The notes below the pieces were generated by a model. The model was given only the letters and a program-made list of their open reading frames with translations, had not been told where the DNA came from and did no database searches. Of a DNA stretch of 42,636 bases, positions 32,229 through 40,840 are shown piece after piece. Position numbers and translations under genes: made by a program. The first letter of the stretch is position 1; each line of letters begins with the position of its first letter. Where the stretch lies: assembly GCA_023436305.1 (NCBI GenBank), contig JAEZJQ010000034.1, forward strand, positions 1 to 42,636, written 5' to 3'. The stretch is from Bacillota bacterium. GTDB lineage: Bacteria > Bacillota > UBA4882 > UBA8346.

Positions 32229-32432
32229 ATGAATTTTTTGGTTAAAATGGTTGACTTTAACAACAATGTTTTCTATGTCACTCCCGGTGATCACCACGAC
32301 CCACAATGTCTTGGCGTCAAGGAAAAAGCGGAGAAATTCCAAATTAAAAAAGCGGCTGTCGATACCATTGTAAAAATGAAAAAGATTCAAGATATGCGGA
32401 ATTATGTCTATCATATTGAACAGGTCGAATGA
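32229..32432 (+). CDS. Small hypothetical protein
   Basis: A 67-residue protein, MNFLVKMVDFNNNVFYVTPG onwards, ending KMKKIQDMRNYVYHIEQVE. An AAAGGA site lies upstream and a terminator at 32476 closes the unit, which supports a real gene. It is soluble, with alternating strand-like and helical segments (EKAEKFQIKKAAVDTIVKMK). No family is recognised and no neighbour suggests a role. Confidence 0.55.
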   Translation: MNFLVKMVDFNNNVFYVTPGDHHDPQCLGVKEKAEKFQIKKAAVDTIVKMKKIQDMRNYVYHIEQVE

Positions 32433-32475
32433 TACCAACCTACGATTTGCGTGAGCAATTTGGAAGTGATATTTG

Positions 32476-32512
32476 AAGCAACCATTCTTTTTTTGAACGG
32501 TTGCTTTTTATT
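32476..32512 (+). terminator. Intrinsic terminator
   Basis: AAGCAACC (32476-32483) pairs with GGTTGCTT (32499-32506); a T-rich tail follows. Confidence 0.85.
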
Positions 32513-32732
32513 TTGGAATCATCAAATTTTATTAACTGCTGCCGGAAAACCGTTGAAAAAATGACCTATCAAAGTTGTTTTAAAAAACTTTACCGATAAT
32601 TTTAATTGTAGCCGCGCGACAATATGATATAATTTTAGCTGCCCGGAACTTGGGGTATATTAATGATTCCAATAAAGATATGATTTGCGATTTCAACGGG
32701 GATCTCAAAAACAGGAGGGCCATCCATTAAAA

Positions 32733-33602
32733 ATGTTTACGGCGACCGATTGGCAAGATTACGAACTCATCGATACCGGTGACGGTGAAAGGATTGAACG
32801 TTGGGGTAAATACATATTACGGCGGCCTGATCCTCAAGTTATCTGGCCGTTTTCCCGTGAACCCGGTTTGAGGCAAATCCATGGGCATTATCACCGGAGC
32901 TCCAACGGGGGTGGTGAATGGGAATTTCGTGCGAAATTACCTGAAAAATGGGTTATCCGTTACGGACCATTGATGTTTTATGTCCGGCCCACCGGATTTA
33001 AACATACCGGATTGTTTCCGGAACAGGCAGTTAACTGGAATTGGCTGATAGCTAAAATTAAAGCGGTTTCAGATCCGGTAAAGGTACTGAATCTGTTTGC
33101 CTATACCGGCGGGGCGTCAATTGCCGCCGCTTATGCCGGGGCTGAGGTTTGTCATGTGGATGCGGCCAAAAGCATGGTGGGCTGGGCCAAAGAAAACTTG
33201 GCGCTTTCGGGATTAAGCGACCGTCCGGTGCGATTTATCACCGATGATGTGATCAAGTTTGTCCAGCGCGAACAGCGGCGCGGCCACTTCTATGAAGGGA
33301 TTATTATGGACCCCCCTTCCTTCGGACGCGGCCCCGGCGGTGAGATCTGGAAACTGGAAACCGAATTATTTGGCCTGGTGGAAGCCTGTACCCGGATATT
33401 AGCCGACAAACCATTGTTTTTCCTCATTAACTCCTATACAACCGGTCTGGCGCCCACCGTATTGCAAAATATATTGGCGTTAACGGTGTCTAAAAAATTT
33501 GGTGGCCGGTTAACCTCGGGAGAAGTGGGTCTCCCTGTTTCTTCTTCCGGGATCGCCTTGCCCTGTGGCGCGTGTGGCCGGTGGGAGGCTGAGGAGCGAT
33601 GA
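32733..33602 (+). CDS. Class I SAM-dependent rRNA methyltransferase (RlmI/RlmK-like)
   Basis: A 289-residue methyltransferase. ATG 32733 is the only good start, although its GGAGG (32713-32717) is rather distant. A short N-terminal region (YELIDTGDGERIERWGKYIL, RRPDPQVIWPF) precedes a Rossmann domain with VLNLFAYTGGASIAAAYAGA for SAM binding, CHVDAAKSMVGWAKENLALS, and the catalytic-region IIMDPPSFGRGPGG. This matches the PF10672-type group that methylates 23S rRNA C5 or guanine positions. The stop overlaps the pseudouridine synthase start (ATGA), a pairing that supports RNA modification. The exact nucleotide is unknown. Confidence 0.88.
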   Translation: MFTATDWQDYELIDTGDGERIERWGKYILRRPDPQVIWPFSREPGLRQIHGHYHRSSNGGGEWEFRAKLPEKWVIRYGPLMFYVRPTGFKHTGLFPEQAVNWNWLIAKIKAVSDPVKVLNLFAYTGGASIAAAYAGAEVCHVDAAKSMVGWAKENLALSGLSDRPVRFITDDVIKFVQREQRRGHFYEGIIMDPPSFGRGPGGEIWKLETELFGLVEACTRILADKPLFFLINSYTTGLAPTVLQNILALTVSKKFGGRLTSGEVGLPVSSSGIALPCGACGRWEAEER

Positions 33603-34294
33603 AAGCGGCTCCGCCGATTTTATATGAAGATAACCACTTGTTAGTTGTGGTGAAACCAGTAAATATTCCTTCCCAGGCGGATGATTCGGGTGATCGGGAT
33701 CTGTTAACGATTATTAAAGACGATTTAAAAGGCAGGTACCAGAAACCAGGCAATGTTTATTTGGGGCTGGTACACCGGCTGGACCGCCCGGTGGGTGGGG
33801 TGATGGTATTCGCCAAAACCTCCAAAGCCGCCGCCCGGTTGTCGGAGCAGATCAGAACCCGGGAATTCCAAAAGAATTATCTGGCGGTGATTCATGGTTC
33901 CCCGGACGGTTTAAAACATTGTTTACAACATTATTTACAGAAAGATCAGTTCAACAACATCGTGAAGGCTTTTAATAAACCCCATCCAGAGGCGAAAGAG
34001 GCTATTTTGGAGTATGAGGTGATAGGCCGCCGGGATAATTTCAGCCTGGTGAAAATTCATTTGACCACCGGACGTTCTCATCAGATCAGGGTTCAATTGG
34101 CGGCCATCGGACATCCTCTTTACGGCGATCAAAAATATGGCGCCGGCTTAAATAAACCCGGACAGCAGATTGCCTTATGGTCGGCGGAACTTAACTTCAA
34201 ACATCCTACCCGGGATGAAATAATGCGGTTTAAAATCGATCCCCCCAAGGTTTACCCTTGGAATTTGTTTGAGCAGACTCGACCTTCAACTTAA
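33599..34294 (+). CDS. RluA-family pseudouridine synthase
   Basis: A 231-residue pseudouridine synthase. The catalytic Asp lies in VHRLDRPVGGVMVFAKTSKA, and the C-terminal GRSHQIRVQLAAIGHPLYGD is the other family signature. No S4 domain is present, so it belongs to the short RluA/RluC/TruC group acting on rRNA or tRNA uridines. The four-base overlap with the upstream methyltransferase gene indicates coupled translation. Confidence 0.92.
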   Translation: MKAAPPILYEDNHLLVVVKPVNIPSQADDSGDRDLLTIIKDDLKGRYQKPGNVYLGLVHRLDRPVGGVMVFAKTSKAAARLSEQIRTREFQKNYLAVIHGSPDGLKHCLQHYLQKDQFNNIVKAFNKPHPEAKEAILEYEVIGRRDNFSLVKIHLTTGRSHQIRVQLAAIGHPLYGDQKYGAGLNKPGQQIALWSAELNFKHPTRDEIMRFKIDPPKVYPWNLFEQTRPST

Positions 34295-34328
34295 ACCTCT
34301 TTATCTTTTGAATTTAGACTTCCGACTG

Positions 34329-34610
34329 TTAATAGTCATTCACCGAGACCTCAGTAATTTCAACCAGATATTGATTTTCAATTATTTTCAGCAATTCTTG
34401 CTGGACCGAATCCAGGTAAGAAGGAGTGTTGCCGATCAGAGCAATTCCCAATTGGGAACGTTTCCATTGATCCTGATAACCAACCTCGGCGGTGGCGGCG
34501 TTGAATTTTTGGTGAATCTTCTCCAGAATGCTTTTAATGATTTGACGTTTATCCTTAAGACTCAAAGCATTGGGGATGAATAAAGTAATGGAAATCGTTT
34601 TTACGAACAT
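34329..34610 (-). CDS. DUF503 (YlxP-like) family protein
   Basis: A 93-residue protein, MFVKTISITLFIPNALSLKD, then KRQIIKSILEKIHQKFNAAT and QWKRSQLGIALIGN, which is the DUF503/YlxP ferredoxin-like fold. In Bacillus ylxP lies in the nusA-infB-rbfA ribosome-maturation operon; here it is alone, facing the pseudouridine synthase gene from the opposite strand. Its biochemical role is not established; a ribosome or RNA link is suggested by family context only. Confidence 0.88.
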   Translation of the reverse strand: MFVKTISITLFIPNALSLKDKRQIIKSILEKIHQKFNAATAEVGYQDQWKRSQLGIALIGNTPSYLDSVQQELLKIIENQYLVEITEVSVNDY

Positions 34611-34650
34611 CAGTTGATACCACCTTGTGAAATTCAGCGATTTGCCCTCT

Positions 34651-34680
34651 AAAACAAAACAAACCCCATGGATAGGGGTT
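34651..34680 (-). terminator. Intrinsic terminator of the tRNA transcript
   Basis: On the minus strand AACCCC (34675-34680) pairs with GGGGTT (34662-34667) and a T-rich tail runs to 34651. It follows the tRNA-Asp gene. Confidence 0.75.
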
Positions 34681-34747
34681 AATTAACAAGAAACAAATAT
34701 GTTTCCGGGATTACACGCCATTATTGTACATTGATCATGTTAATAAT

Positions 34748-34825
34748 GGCGGAGCCGACGGGATTCGAACCCGCGATCTCCAGCGTGACAGGCTGGCATG
34801 TTAGACCGACTACACCACAGCTCCG
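34748..34825 (-). tRNA. tRNA-Asp (GTC)
   Basis: A full cloverleaf on the minus strand: acceptor GGAGCTG/CGGCTCC, D-loop GTGTAGTCGGTCTAACAT, anticodon arm CCAGC-CTGTCAC-GCTGG with anticodon GTC, T-arm GCGGGTTCGAATCCCGT, discriminator G and encoded CCA. Confidence 0.95.
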
Positions 34826-34859
34826 GATCATTTAATTACATACTGTTAACTGAAGTAAG

Positions 34860-34936
34860 TGGTGGTCGCGACTGGGCTCGAACCAGTGACCTCTGCGATG
34901 TGAACACAGCGCTCTAACCAACTGGGCTACGCGACC
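34860..34936 (-). tRNA. tRNA-Val (CAC)
   Basis: A full cloverleaf on the minus strand: acceptor GGTCGCG/CGCGACC, D-loop GCCCAGTTGGTTAGAGC, anticodon arm CTGTG-TTCACAT-CGCAG with anticodon CAC, T-arm ACTGGTTCGAGCCCAGT, discriminator A and encoded CCA. It is the first of the two tRNAs in the transcript. Confidence 0.93.
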
Positions 34937-34955
34937 GTTTTTTAATGCATAAAGT

Positions 34956-34984
34956 ATTATAACACCAAGTTAATCGTAAGTCAA
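34956..34984 (-). promoter_or_regulatory. Promoter of the tRNA-Val/tRNA-Asp operon
   Basis: On the minus strand TTGACT (34984-34979), a 17-base spacer and TATAAT (34961-34956), placed 20 bases before the tRNA-Val 5' end. Confidence 0.8.
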
Positions 34985-35210
34985 GGGGATAAGACCATAA
35001 AAAGGACATCAATAAAATTCTAAAAATTGCCGATAATCATAATGTGCTGCTTGATTTATCTTGAAAATTGGTTTATGATTACTATAAATCACTTCAAATA
35101 TAAGATTTAACAGATTCGTATTTTATATAAAGCATCTTTTTGTATAATTTATTTTAGAATATAATTTATGAATCGACCCATTTGGTAAATCTTACTACCA
35201 AGGAGGACTT

Positions 35211-35684
35211 ATGAGAGTAGAAATAGTGAATCCGTTTATATCAGCATCGGTTAAAGTTTTGGAGATTCACGGAAATAAGAATGTGAACAAAGGGACCTTA
35301 AGTTTAGTTAAATCGCCGGTTCCGGGGAAAGACATCAATACGGTAATTGGAGTTACCGGTGACGTTAGCGGACAGGTTATTTATTGTATGTCCACCGAGA
35401 CCGCCCGGAATATTTCCTCAAAAATGCTTTTAAATCTGCCCATTGATGATTTTGATTTTTTAGCGCAAAGCGCCATTAATGAATTAGGGAATATTATCAC
35501 CGGGAATGCGGCTACGGATTTGTTTAAGAATGGCTTTTTTTGTAAAATAACCCCTCCTTCATTAATCATCGGTGATTCGATTTCGGTTTCGATCAAAGAT
35601 TTACAAATCATCAACGTGCCCCTGGTTACCGATTTTGGTGAGATTACAATCTATGTAGCCTTGAAAGAAGAAAATGCAGGTTAA
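35211..35684 (+). CDS. cheX: CheX-type chemotaxis phosphatase
   Basis: A 157-residue CheC/CheX-family protein. The start MRVEIVNPFISASVKVLEIH and the single phosphatase motif Glu91-x-x-Asn94 (SAINELGNIITGNA) are typical of CheX, which dephosphorylates CheY-P. An AAGGAGG site precedes the ATG. No flagellar or other chemotaxis gene adjoins it, although a CheY-like receiver is encoded at 42167-42532. It may serve chemotaxis or another CheY-type receiver. Confidence 0.85.
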   Translation: MRVEIVNPFISASVKVLEIHGNKNVNKGTLSLVKSPVPGKDINTVIGVTGDVSGQVIYCMSTETARNISSKMLLNLPIDDFDFLAQSAINELGNIITGNAATDLFKNGFFCKITPPSLIIGDSISVSIKDLQIINVPLVTDFGEITIYVALKEENAG

Positions 35685-35700
35685 GCAAAAGAAAAACGAA

Positions 35701-35731
35701 AAAACCCCCTGCAAAGGGAGTTTTTTTTTTA
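35701..35731 (+). terminator. Intrinsic terminator between convergent genes
   Basis: AAAAACCCCCT pairs with AGGGAGTTTTT around GCAA, and a run of T's follows. It is symmetrical enough to serve cheX and the convergent LysM gene. Confidence 0.85.
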
Positions 35732-37435
35732 TCCGGCGAATTGCTTCGGAATCAGTAATTTTTGTCCCGTCTGAATCCGATCAGGATCGTTGATTTGATT
35801 GCTTTGTATTAATTGGGCTACGGTAGTCTGGTAACGGCGGGCTATCTTCCAAAGGGTGTCATTGGGCTGAACGATATAAAACAACATGCTGGGCCGGATT
35901 TCGGGATTTACCGGAATGACTTCGGCACAATCCTCTAAAATGGAAAGAACACGCGGATTTCTTGCCAAAAGGCGAGTTTTGATCAGGCCTGAGATTTTGA
36001 GGGAACGTTCACCCGTTAGTTCAGTCTTTAACGATTCAAGCGCCGTTTGAACCCTCAGCAAAGAACCCGCCTGCAAATTTGGAAATTCAATTATACCAGC
36101 CACCGGAAGCGCATTATTAAAGCGGGATTCCCAGCGGGCTGTATGTAATTCCGGACTATCCATGCTATCGGTAGCATATAACAGCCATAAATTCAAGTTG
36201 CCTTCAATTGCGGCGGTTCCTTCGGTGATCTCCGCCTTGGGTTCCATGAATTGCCCCTGATACGTTAACAGGCGCTCCGCTCCGGGTTGGCTGGCCGGTA
36301 GATCCGCTGAAAGTTCGAAAGAAATTTCTCCGGACACTTCACCAAGATATTCTTCCAAGTTTAATAATTTTTTTTGCTTGTCAATCAGGGTTCCTGGCCC
36401 GGGGGCGGCCTCGGTGACGATTTCACAGGTATGGATCCGGGAGATGGCAATTTGGCAGTCAAGGTTCACCTGGCATTGGATTTCCCGCCGTGATTTCACG
36501 GTAATGGTGGTATTGGACGTAACTGCGTCCGGAACAACTAAAATGTTTTCTTCGGGAACTTCGGTATCAAAATAGGTTTCAAACGGGATGGAATTTCCGG
36601 AATCCTGGTTCCATTCATTGGACATAATTTCGGTAGGCTGATCATCATCGTACAGGCCAACATAAACCAAATTAACATCCAGTAACCCTTTGAGGTAAAT
36701 TTTGCCCCGGTTATACTCCCAATTTAAGTTGTAGGGATGAACCGCGCAATTTAGAATCCGGGATATACCCGGTTTCAGGCTGGGTAATAACAAGGAAGCC
36801 TGTACCGGAACGGTCGCCTTTTTAATGGCGTTTAAATGTTCAGTGGTAATTTGCTCTTTGGTTACATATATTTTTTCAAGAGGTTGCGCCGCTATATCGG
36901 TAATAATAGTAGCCTGGTTTTGGCCGATGGGCTGAATCGATAAAATCAAGTGGGCCGAGAAATTAACCCCATCGGGACCATTCTTTTCGAACTCGTAAGA
37001 CTTGGGCATTGTTTTCACTTCAAACGCATTATCCACTTGTAACCCAGGTGCTTCAATCCGTTCCTCCCATATTAATCCGTTATCTCCCGGCCATAAGTAA
37101 CTATGCTCCCGGGGTTCCGGCCGGGTGTAATTATTATCGTCGTACTGGTTTTGATCATCCTTTGGGCCGGTACGTTCCGGGCTGCGGTGGCCGGAAAGTT
37201 CGGTGGATTCAGCGCTAACATAAAATAATTGCGGGTAGATTGTACCGGAGATTCGGAGCGAATTATCAATCACAGAAATCACCGGGGCTCCCATTTGAAG
37301 ATTTCCGCCTATGATGGCATCGATTTTTGGAATTGTGTCGGGAATTTTTAATTTGGTTTCAATTACCACTTCCCTAGAAAGTTCATCCGAAGTATAGGAA
37401 CTGGTAAGTTGTTCAAACTGGCAACTAAAGCTCAT
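35729..37435 (-). CDS. SPOCS (DUF3794) repeat protein with C-terminal LysM
   Basis: A 568-residue protein. ATG 37435 was chosen because GGGAG lies eight bases before it (MSFSCQFEQLTSS). It holds several SPOCS/DUF3794 beta-rich repeats (for example IDAIIGGNLQMGAPVISVID, KIYLKGLLDVNLVYVG, SLKISGLIKTRLL). The last 45 residues are a LysM domain (YIVQPNDTLWKIARRYQTTV, then NQINDPDRIQTGQKLLIP) that binds peptidoglycan. This architecture is characteristic of SafA/SpoVID-like spore coat or cortex-interface proteins in spore-formers. There is no signal peptide, as expected for mother-cell proteins. It is probably in one operon with the LysM gene at 37610. Confidence 0.85.
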   Translation of the reverse strand: MSFSCQFEQLTSSYTSDELSREVVIETKLKIPDTIPKIDAIIGGNLQMGAPVISVIDNSLRISGTIYPQLFYVSAESTELSGHRSPERTGPKDDQNQYDDNNYTRPEPREHSYLWPGDNGLIWEERIEAPGLQVDNAFEVKTMPKSYEFEKNGPDGVNFSAHLILSIQPIGQNQATIITDIAAQPLEKIYVTKEQITTEHLNAIKKATVPVQASLLLPSLKPGISRILNCAVHPYNLNWEYNRGKIYLKGLLDVNLVYVGLYDDDQPTEIMSNEWNQDSGNSIPFETYFDTEVPEENILVVPDAVTSNTTITVKSRREIQCQVNLDCQIAISRIHTCEIVTEAAPGPGTLIDKQKKLLNLEEYLGEVSGEISFELSADLPASQPGAERLLTYQGQFMEPKAEITEGTAAIEGNLNLWLLYATDSMDSPELHTARWESRFNNALPVAGIIEFPNLQAGSLLRVQTALESLKTELTGERSLKISGLIKTRLLARNPRVLSILEDCAEVIPVNPEIRPSMLFYIVQPNDTLWKIARRYQTTVAQLIQSNQINDPDRIQTGQKLLIPKQFAG

Positions 37436-37609
37436 GTTCATTCTCCCTTCAAATGGTTTCATAATCGTCAAAATAACGGGGTTCAAATTCATCTCCCAAA
37501 AACATCACCTCCCAACCCTCCGTGGGGAAGGTATATTACCCTATAAAAATGGATATGAAATCCGGCGCTGATTTATGTCCAAAAATCGAAGGAAGAATGT
37601 TCCCATTTT

Positions 37610-38983
37610 TTATGGCACGTATATTTTTACTTCCGGCATTATGGTACAGGAATTCCGAATAACTTCGATGCCGGCTTGGCCCAGTGCCTCGAAATTGCGA
37701 ATTGCCAGTCCCAGCAGATGGGCTTTATGAACCATGGCAAACAGTTCTTCGAAACCCTGGATGTCCTGGTACACCATGCAATGAGGCTGGTGGCGGCTGG
37801 TATAATGGACCATGGTCAACTTGCTGGCAGTAGAGTATTTGGCGGCGCGGGAATTGGCCGCTCGGATCATTCTGGCTTTGGAATAAGGAAAGGTTTGGAC
37901 GGTATGGAGGTCCAGATTCCAGTCCCAGCAATCGAAAGTTATTAGTAGTAGACTTTTATGGTTTAATTGACGGTGGTCTAATTGGATTAATGTTTGGGGG
38001 AGTTGGGTGGCTGAACTTTCGTAGGATAAAGCATTTTCAGTATTGAACAATGGTTCAAAAATTAACAATTCGGCAAATTCGGCAGTCAATGGCATAGTTA
38101 GCCAATAGATGGGCGTTTCATGAACATGAGGGTGTTTCTCCCGGGAATTGGTAAAAGGGGGCAGGAGTGGTAATATACAAAACCGGATTGTCCGGCGTTT
38201 TAGAACATTACATAACGATTTCATAAATTTGGGCCAGTAAACGATAGTATTTAGCGGCGCCGTCCGTAAGTCCAATCCAAAGTGAAATGAACTGAGTTTG
38301 CGAAGCCGGTTCCCTAATTTAGCCTGGAGTGTTTTGGAGGTAAAAAGGGCTTTCCATATTTCCGGGGGCGCCTCGATGGTTCGAAAGGTATCGCTTTGGC
38401 CAACGGATTCGCCGTCCCGGCAGGTCAAATCACCGTTTGGGTCAATCAGCCAGCCAGGTTGGATGAGATTTGTAACTTGAATATTACTCTGTAACTGTCG
38501 TTCCGGTTCGGATAAGCCGCCTTTGGAATTGGAAGCGGTTTTGACATTAGATTCGTCCCAAAAGAACAGGGCTTTTTCATGTAACAACAGTTGCATACCG
38601 GGATAAAGGCGCTTCTGGGGGTTACCGCGGCCGGGAATACTTTTCCAGGCCATTGAATTCACACTATATTTCCGGGATATGGCCGTTAAGTTTTCATCGG
38701 CTTTTACGGTATATATTATACGGCCGGTTTGGCGGGAGGGATTTTTCAGGACGGCGATTACTTGATGGCCCACAATACCATCCGTTGTAAGCCGGAAGGT
38801 TTGCTCCAGCAAGCGAACGGCTTCCTCGGTCAACGGTCCGTATCTCCCATCACTTTCACCGGAGTAGAAGCCGTTTAGGGCCAATAATTCTTGTAATTCT
38901 TTAACGTCGGCCCCCTCATCGCCCGGGTGTAAAATCCTTGTCCCTAAAGGGAGGTTCTCCACCCGTAAAATCCGAAATTGCAT
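37610..38983 (-). CDS. Peptidoglycan-binding/LysM protein with degenerate GH18-like C-terminus
   Basis: A 457-residue protein with GGAGGGACGGAAG before the ATG. Residues about 17-75 are a PG_binding_1 domain (LHPGDEGADVKELQELLALN, YGPLTEEAVRLLE). Residues about 90-135 are a LysM-like repeat (YTVKADENLTAISRKYSVNS). The remaining 230 residues resemble the barrel of GH18 hydrolases of spore-formers (RTIRFCILPLLPPFTN, TFDCWDWNLDL, VYQDIQGFEELFAMVHK, HLLGLAIRNFEALGQAG), but no DxxDxDxE catalytic motif is visible. It is probably a non-catalytic cell-wall or spore-coat binding protein. No signal peptide is evident. Confidence 0.7.
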   Translation of the reverse strand: MQFRILRVENLPLGTRILHPGDEGADVKELQELLALNGFYSGESDGRYGPLTEEAVRLLEQTFRLTTDGIVGHQVIAVLKNPSRQTGRIIYTVKADENLTAISRKYSVNSMAWKSIPGRGNPQKRLYPGMQLLLHEKALFFWDESNVKTASNSKGGLSEPERQLQSNIQVTNLIQPGWLIDPNGDLTCRDGESVGQSDTFRTIEAPPEIWKALFTSKTLQAKLGNRLRKLSSFHFGLDLRTAPLNTIVYWPKFMKSLCNVLKRRTIRFCILPLLPPFTNSREKHPHVHETPIYWLTMPLTAEFAELLIFEPLFNTENALSYESSATQLPQTLIQLDHRQLNHKSLLLITFDCWDWNLDLHTVQTFPYSKARMIRAANSRAAKYSTASKLTMVHYTSRHQPHCMVYQDIQGFEELFAMVHKAHLLGLAIRNFEALGQAGIEVIRNSCTIMPEVKIYVP

Positions 38984-39075
38984 CTTCCGTCCCTCCGTCC
39001 AGCGGCACTTATTTCTTCATCTAACTTATGATTTTGGCCCATGGATGGTGCCGGATCAATTTTTCAAAGTTTCGA

Positions 39076-39104
39076 TTGACAATCACTTTTCACAAGGATA
39101 AAAT
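39076..39104 (+). promoter_or_regulatory. Promoter of cimA
   Basis: TTGACA (39076-39081), a 17-base spacer and TAAAAT (39099-39104). Transcription would start near 39111, giving a leader of about 100 bases. Confidence 0.8.
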
Positions 39105-39128
39105 AGAAATCACACTCGTTGAGTAATT

Positions 39129-39158
39129 AAATTACTTTAAATTACCTCAAATTACTTT
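39129..39158 (+). repeat. Three tandem 10-bp repeats in the cimA leader
   Basis: AAATTACTTT, AAATTACCTC and AAATTACTTT follow one another without gaps at 39129, 39139 and 39149. They lie just downstream of the expected transcription start, in phase with the DNA helix, and could be an operator array. Confidence 0.7.
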
Positions 39159-39210
39159 ATTAATAAATTTAACACGAATAAATATCAGATAAATGCGGGA
39201 GGTGGTCCGG

Positions 39211-40788
39211 GTGCCTGAAATTACGTTTTATGACACGACGTTACGGGATGGGGCGCAGGGTGAAGGGGTTTATTTTTCAGTAGAAGATAAACTTCGAATT
39301 GTAAAGAAATTAGATGAGCTGGGTATTAATTACATTGAAGGTGGTTGGCCCGGTTCGAATCCAAAAGACTTCGAGTTCTATAAACTGGCCGCCAAATTAA
39401 ATTTAAAGCAGGCCAAAGTAACTGCTTTTGGAAGCACCCGCAGGGCTTATAACGAGGCCCGGAATGATAAGACACTGAATGATCTGCTGGCCACGGAGAT
39501 GCCGGTCATCACGATCTTCGGGAAAAGTTGGGATTTGCATGCCTTGGAGGTATTAAAGGTAAGTTTGGAGGAGAATCTGGCGATCATTGAGGATTCGGTC
39601 GCATATTTAAAGCAGAATGGGCGGGACGTAATTTATGATGCCGAACATTTCTTTGACGGGTTCAAAGCCAACCCGGATTATGCCCTGGAGACCATTAAAG
39701 CGGCGGCGCGCGGTGGCGCTTCGACTATTGTTTTATGTGATACCAACGGAGGGACGCTGCCTTTAGAAGTGATGGATATCTTCAACCAGGTGAAGCAGAA
39801 AGTGTCCATGCCACTGGGTGTTCATTTTCATAATGATTCGGGCGTGGCGGTGGCTTCCTCGGTAATATCGGTGCAATCCGGAGCCGCCCAGGTTCAAGGG
39901 ACCTTCAACGGTTATGGGGAACGTTGCGGTAATGCCAATCTTTCCAGCGTAATTCCCATTATCATATTAAAATTGGGTTATGATTCCACGGTTACGGAAA
40001 ATCTTCATTTATTAACGGATACATCCCATCTGATCGCGGAGTTGACTAATTTACATCACGATGAACGGCAGCCATTTGTCGGAGCCAGCGCTTTTGCTCA
40101 TAAAGCTGGGACCCATGTGGATGCCATGCTCAAAAATCCGCTTACGCTGGAGCATGTTCGCTCGGAGCAGGTTGGCAACCGGCGCCGTTATTTATTGTCC
40201 GATCAAGCGGGCCGGAGCACCATTTTATCGAAGGTAAAAGAAGTGGTTCCGGAAACTCAAAAAGATGATCCCGAAGTGATCGAACTGACCAATAAAATTA
40301 AGGAACTGGAAAATGCCGGGTACCAATTTGAAGCGGCGGAAGGCTCTTTCGAATTATTGATTAAAAAGGCATTTAATTTATACGAAAAAGTGTTCAATTT
40401 GGAAGGTTTCCGGATTATTGTTGAAAAACGAGGCGATCAACCGGTCTTTTCGGAAGCCACTATCAAAGTTGCGGTGGGGAATGAATATGAAATTACCGCC
40501 GCTGAGGGCGATGGCCCGGTCAATGCCTTGGATTCGGCCATCCGGAAAGCGCTGCTGCGCTTTTATCCAGGAATCAGCGATATTAATCTTACCGACTATA
40601 AAGTGCGGGTCATGGATGAACAACGGGGTACCGCCGCCAAGGTCCGGGTTTTGATTCAAAGCACCGACGGCGAAAATTCCTGGGGAACGGTGGGGGTTTC
40701 CGAGAATTTGATTGAAGCCTCCTGGGCAGCGTTGGTGGATAGTATTGAATGTGGAATCTTATATAAGAAGATCCAAGAAAAGAAATAA
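39211..40788 (+). CDS. cimA: (R)-citramalate synthase
   Basis: A 525-residue enzyme condensing acetyl-CoA and pyruvate to (R)-citramalate for isoleucine synthesis by the threonine-independent route. GTG 39211 was chosen because GGAGG lies eight bases before it and the conserved start PEITFYDTTLRDGAQGEGVY follows at once; ATG 39193 would overlap that site. The HMGL barrel has metal ligands in HFHNDSGVAVA and NGYGERCGNANLSS plus the HKAGTHVDAM linker motif. The C-terminal LeuA-type regulatory domain (about residues 365-515) is present. Length and the GWPGSNPKDFEF block fit the long CimA type rather than isopropylmalate synthase. Confidence 0.92.
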   Translation: MPEITFYDTTLRDGAQGEGVYFSVEDKLRIVKKLDELGINYIEGGWPGSNPKDFEFYKLAAKLNLKQAKVTAFGSTRRAYNEARNDKTLNDLLATEMPVITIFGKSWDLHALEVLKVSLEENLAIIEDSVAYLKQNGRDVIYDAEHFFDGFKANPDYALETIKAAARGGASTIVLCDTNGGTLPLEVMDIFNQVKQKVSMPLGVHFHNDSGVAVASSVISVQSGAAQVQGTFNGYGERCGNANLSSVIPIIILKLGYDSTVTENLHLLTDTSHLIAELTNLHHDERQPFVGASAFAHKAGTHVDAMLKNPLTLEHVRSEQVGNRRRYLLSDQAGRSTILSKVKEVVPETQKDDPEVIELTNKIKELENAGYQFEAAEGSFELLIKKAFNLYEKVFNLEGFRIIVEKRGDQPVFSEATIKVAVGNEYEITAAEGDGPVNALDSAIRKALLRFYPGISDINLTDYKVRVMDEQRGTAAKVRVLIQSTDGENSWGTVGVSENLIEASWAALVDSIECGILYKKIQEKK

Positions 40789-40809
40789 ATATGTAAACCG
40801 GTTAAAACG

Positions 40810-40840
40810 AAAAACAAATTCCGGAAGGGGTTTGTTTTTT
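40810..40840 (+). terminator. Intrinsic terminator between cimA and the ZIP gene
   Basis: AAAAACAAATTCC (40810-40822) pairs with GGGGTTTGTTTTT (40827-40839) around GGAA; it is bidirectional, between convergent genes. Confidence 0.85.

Noticed and set aside
39000..39192. T-box or other amino-acid riboswitch before cimA
   Set aside because: No T-box sequence, specifier hairpin or terminator is present; only promoter and tandem repeats are seen.
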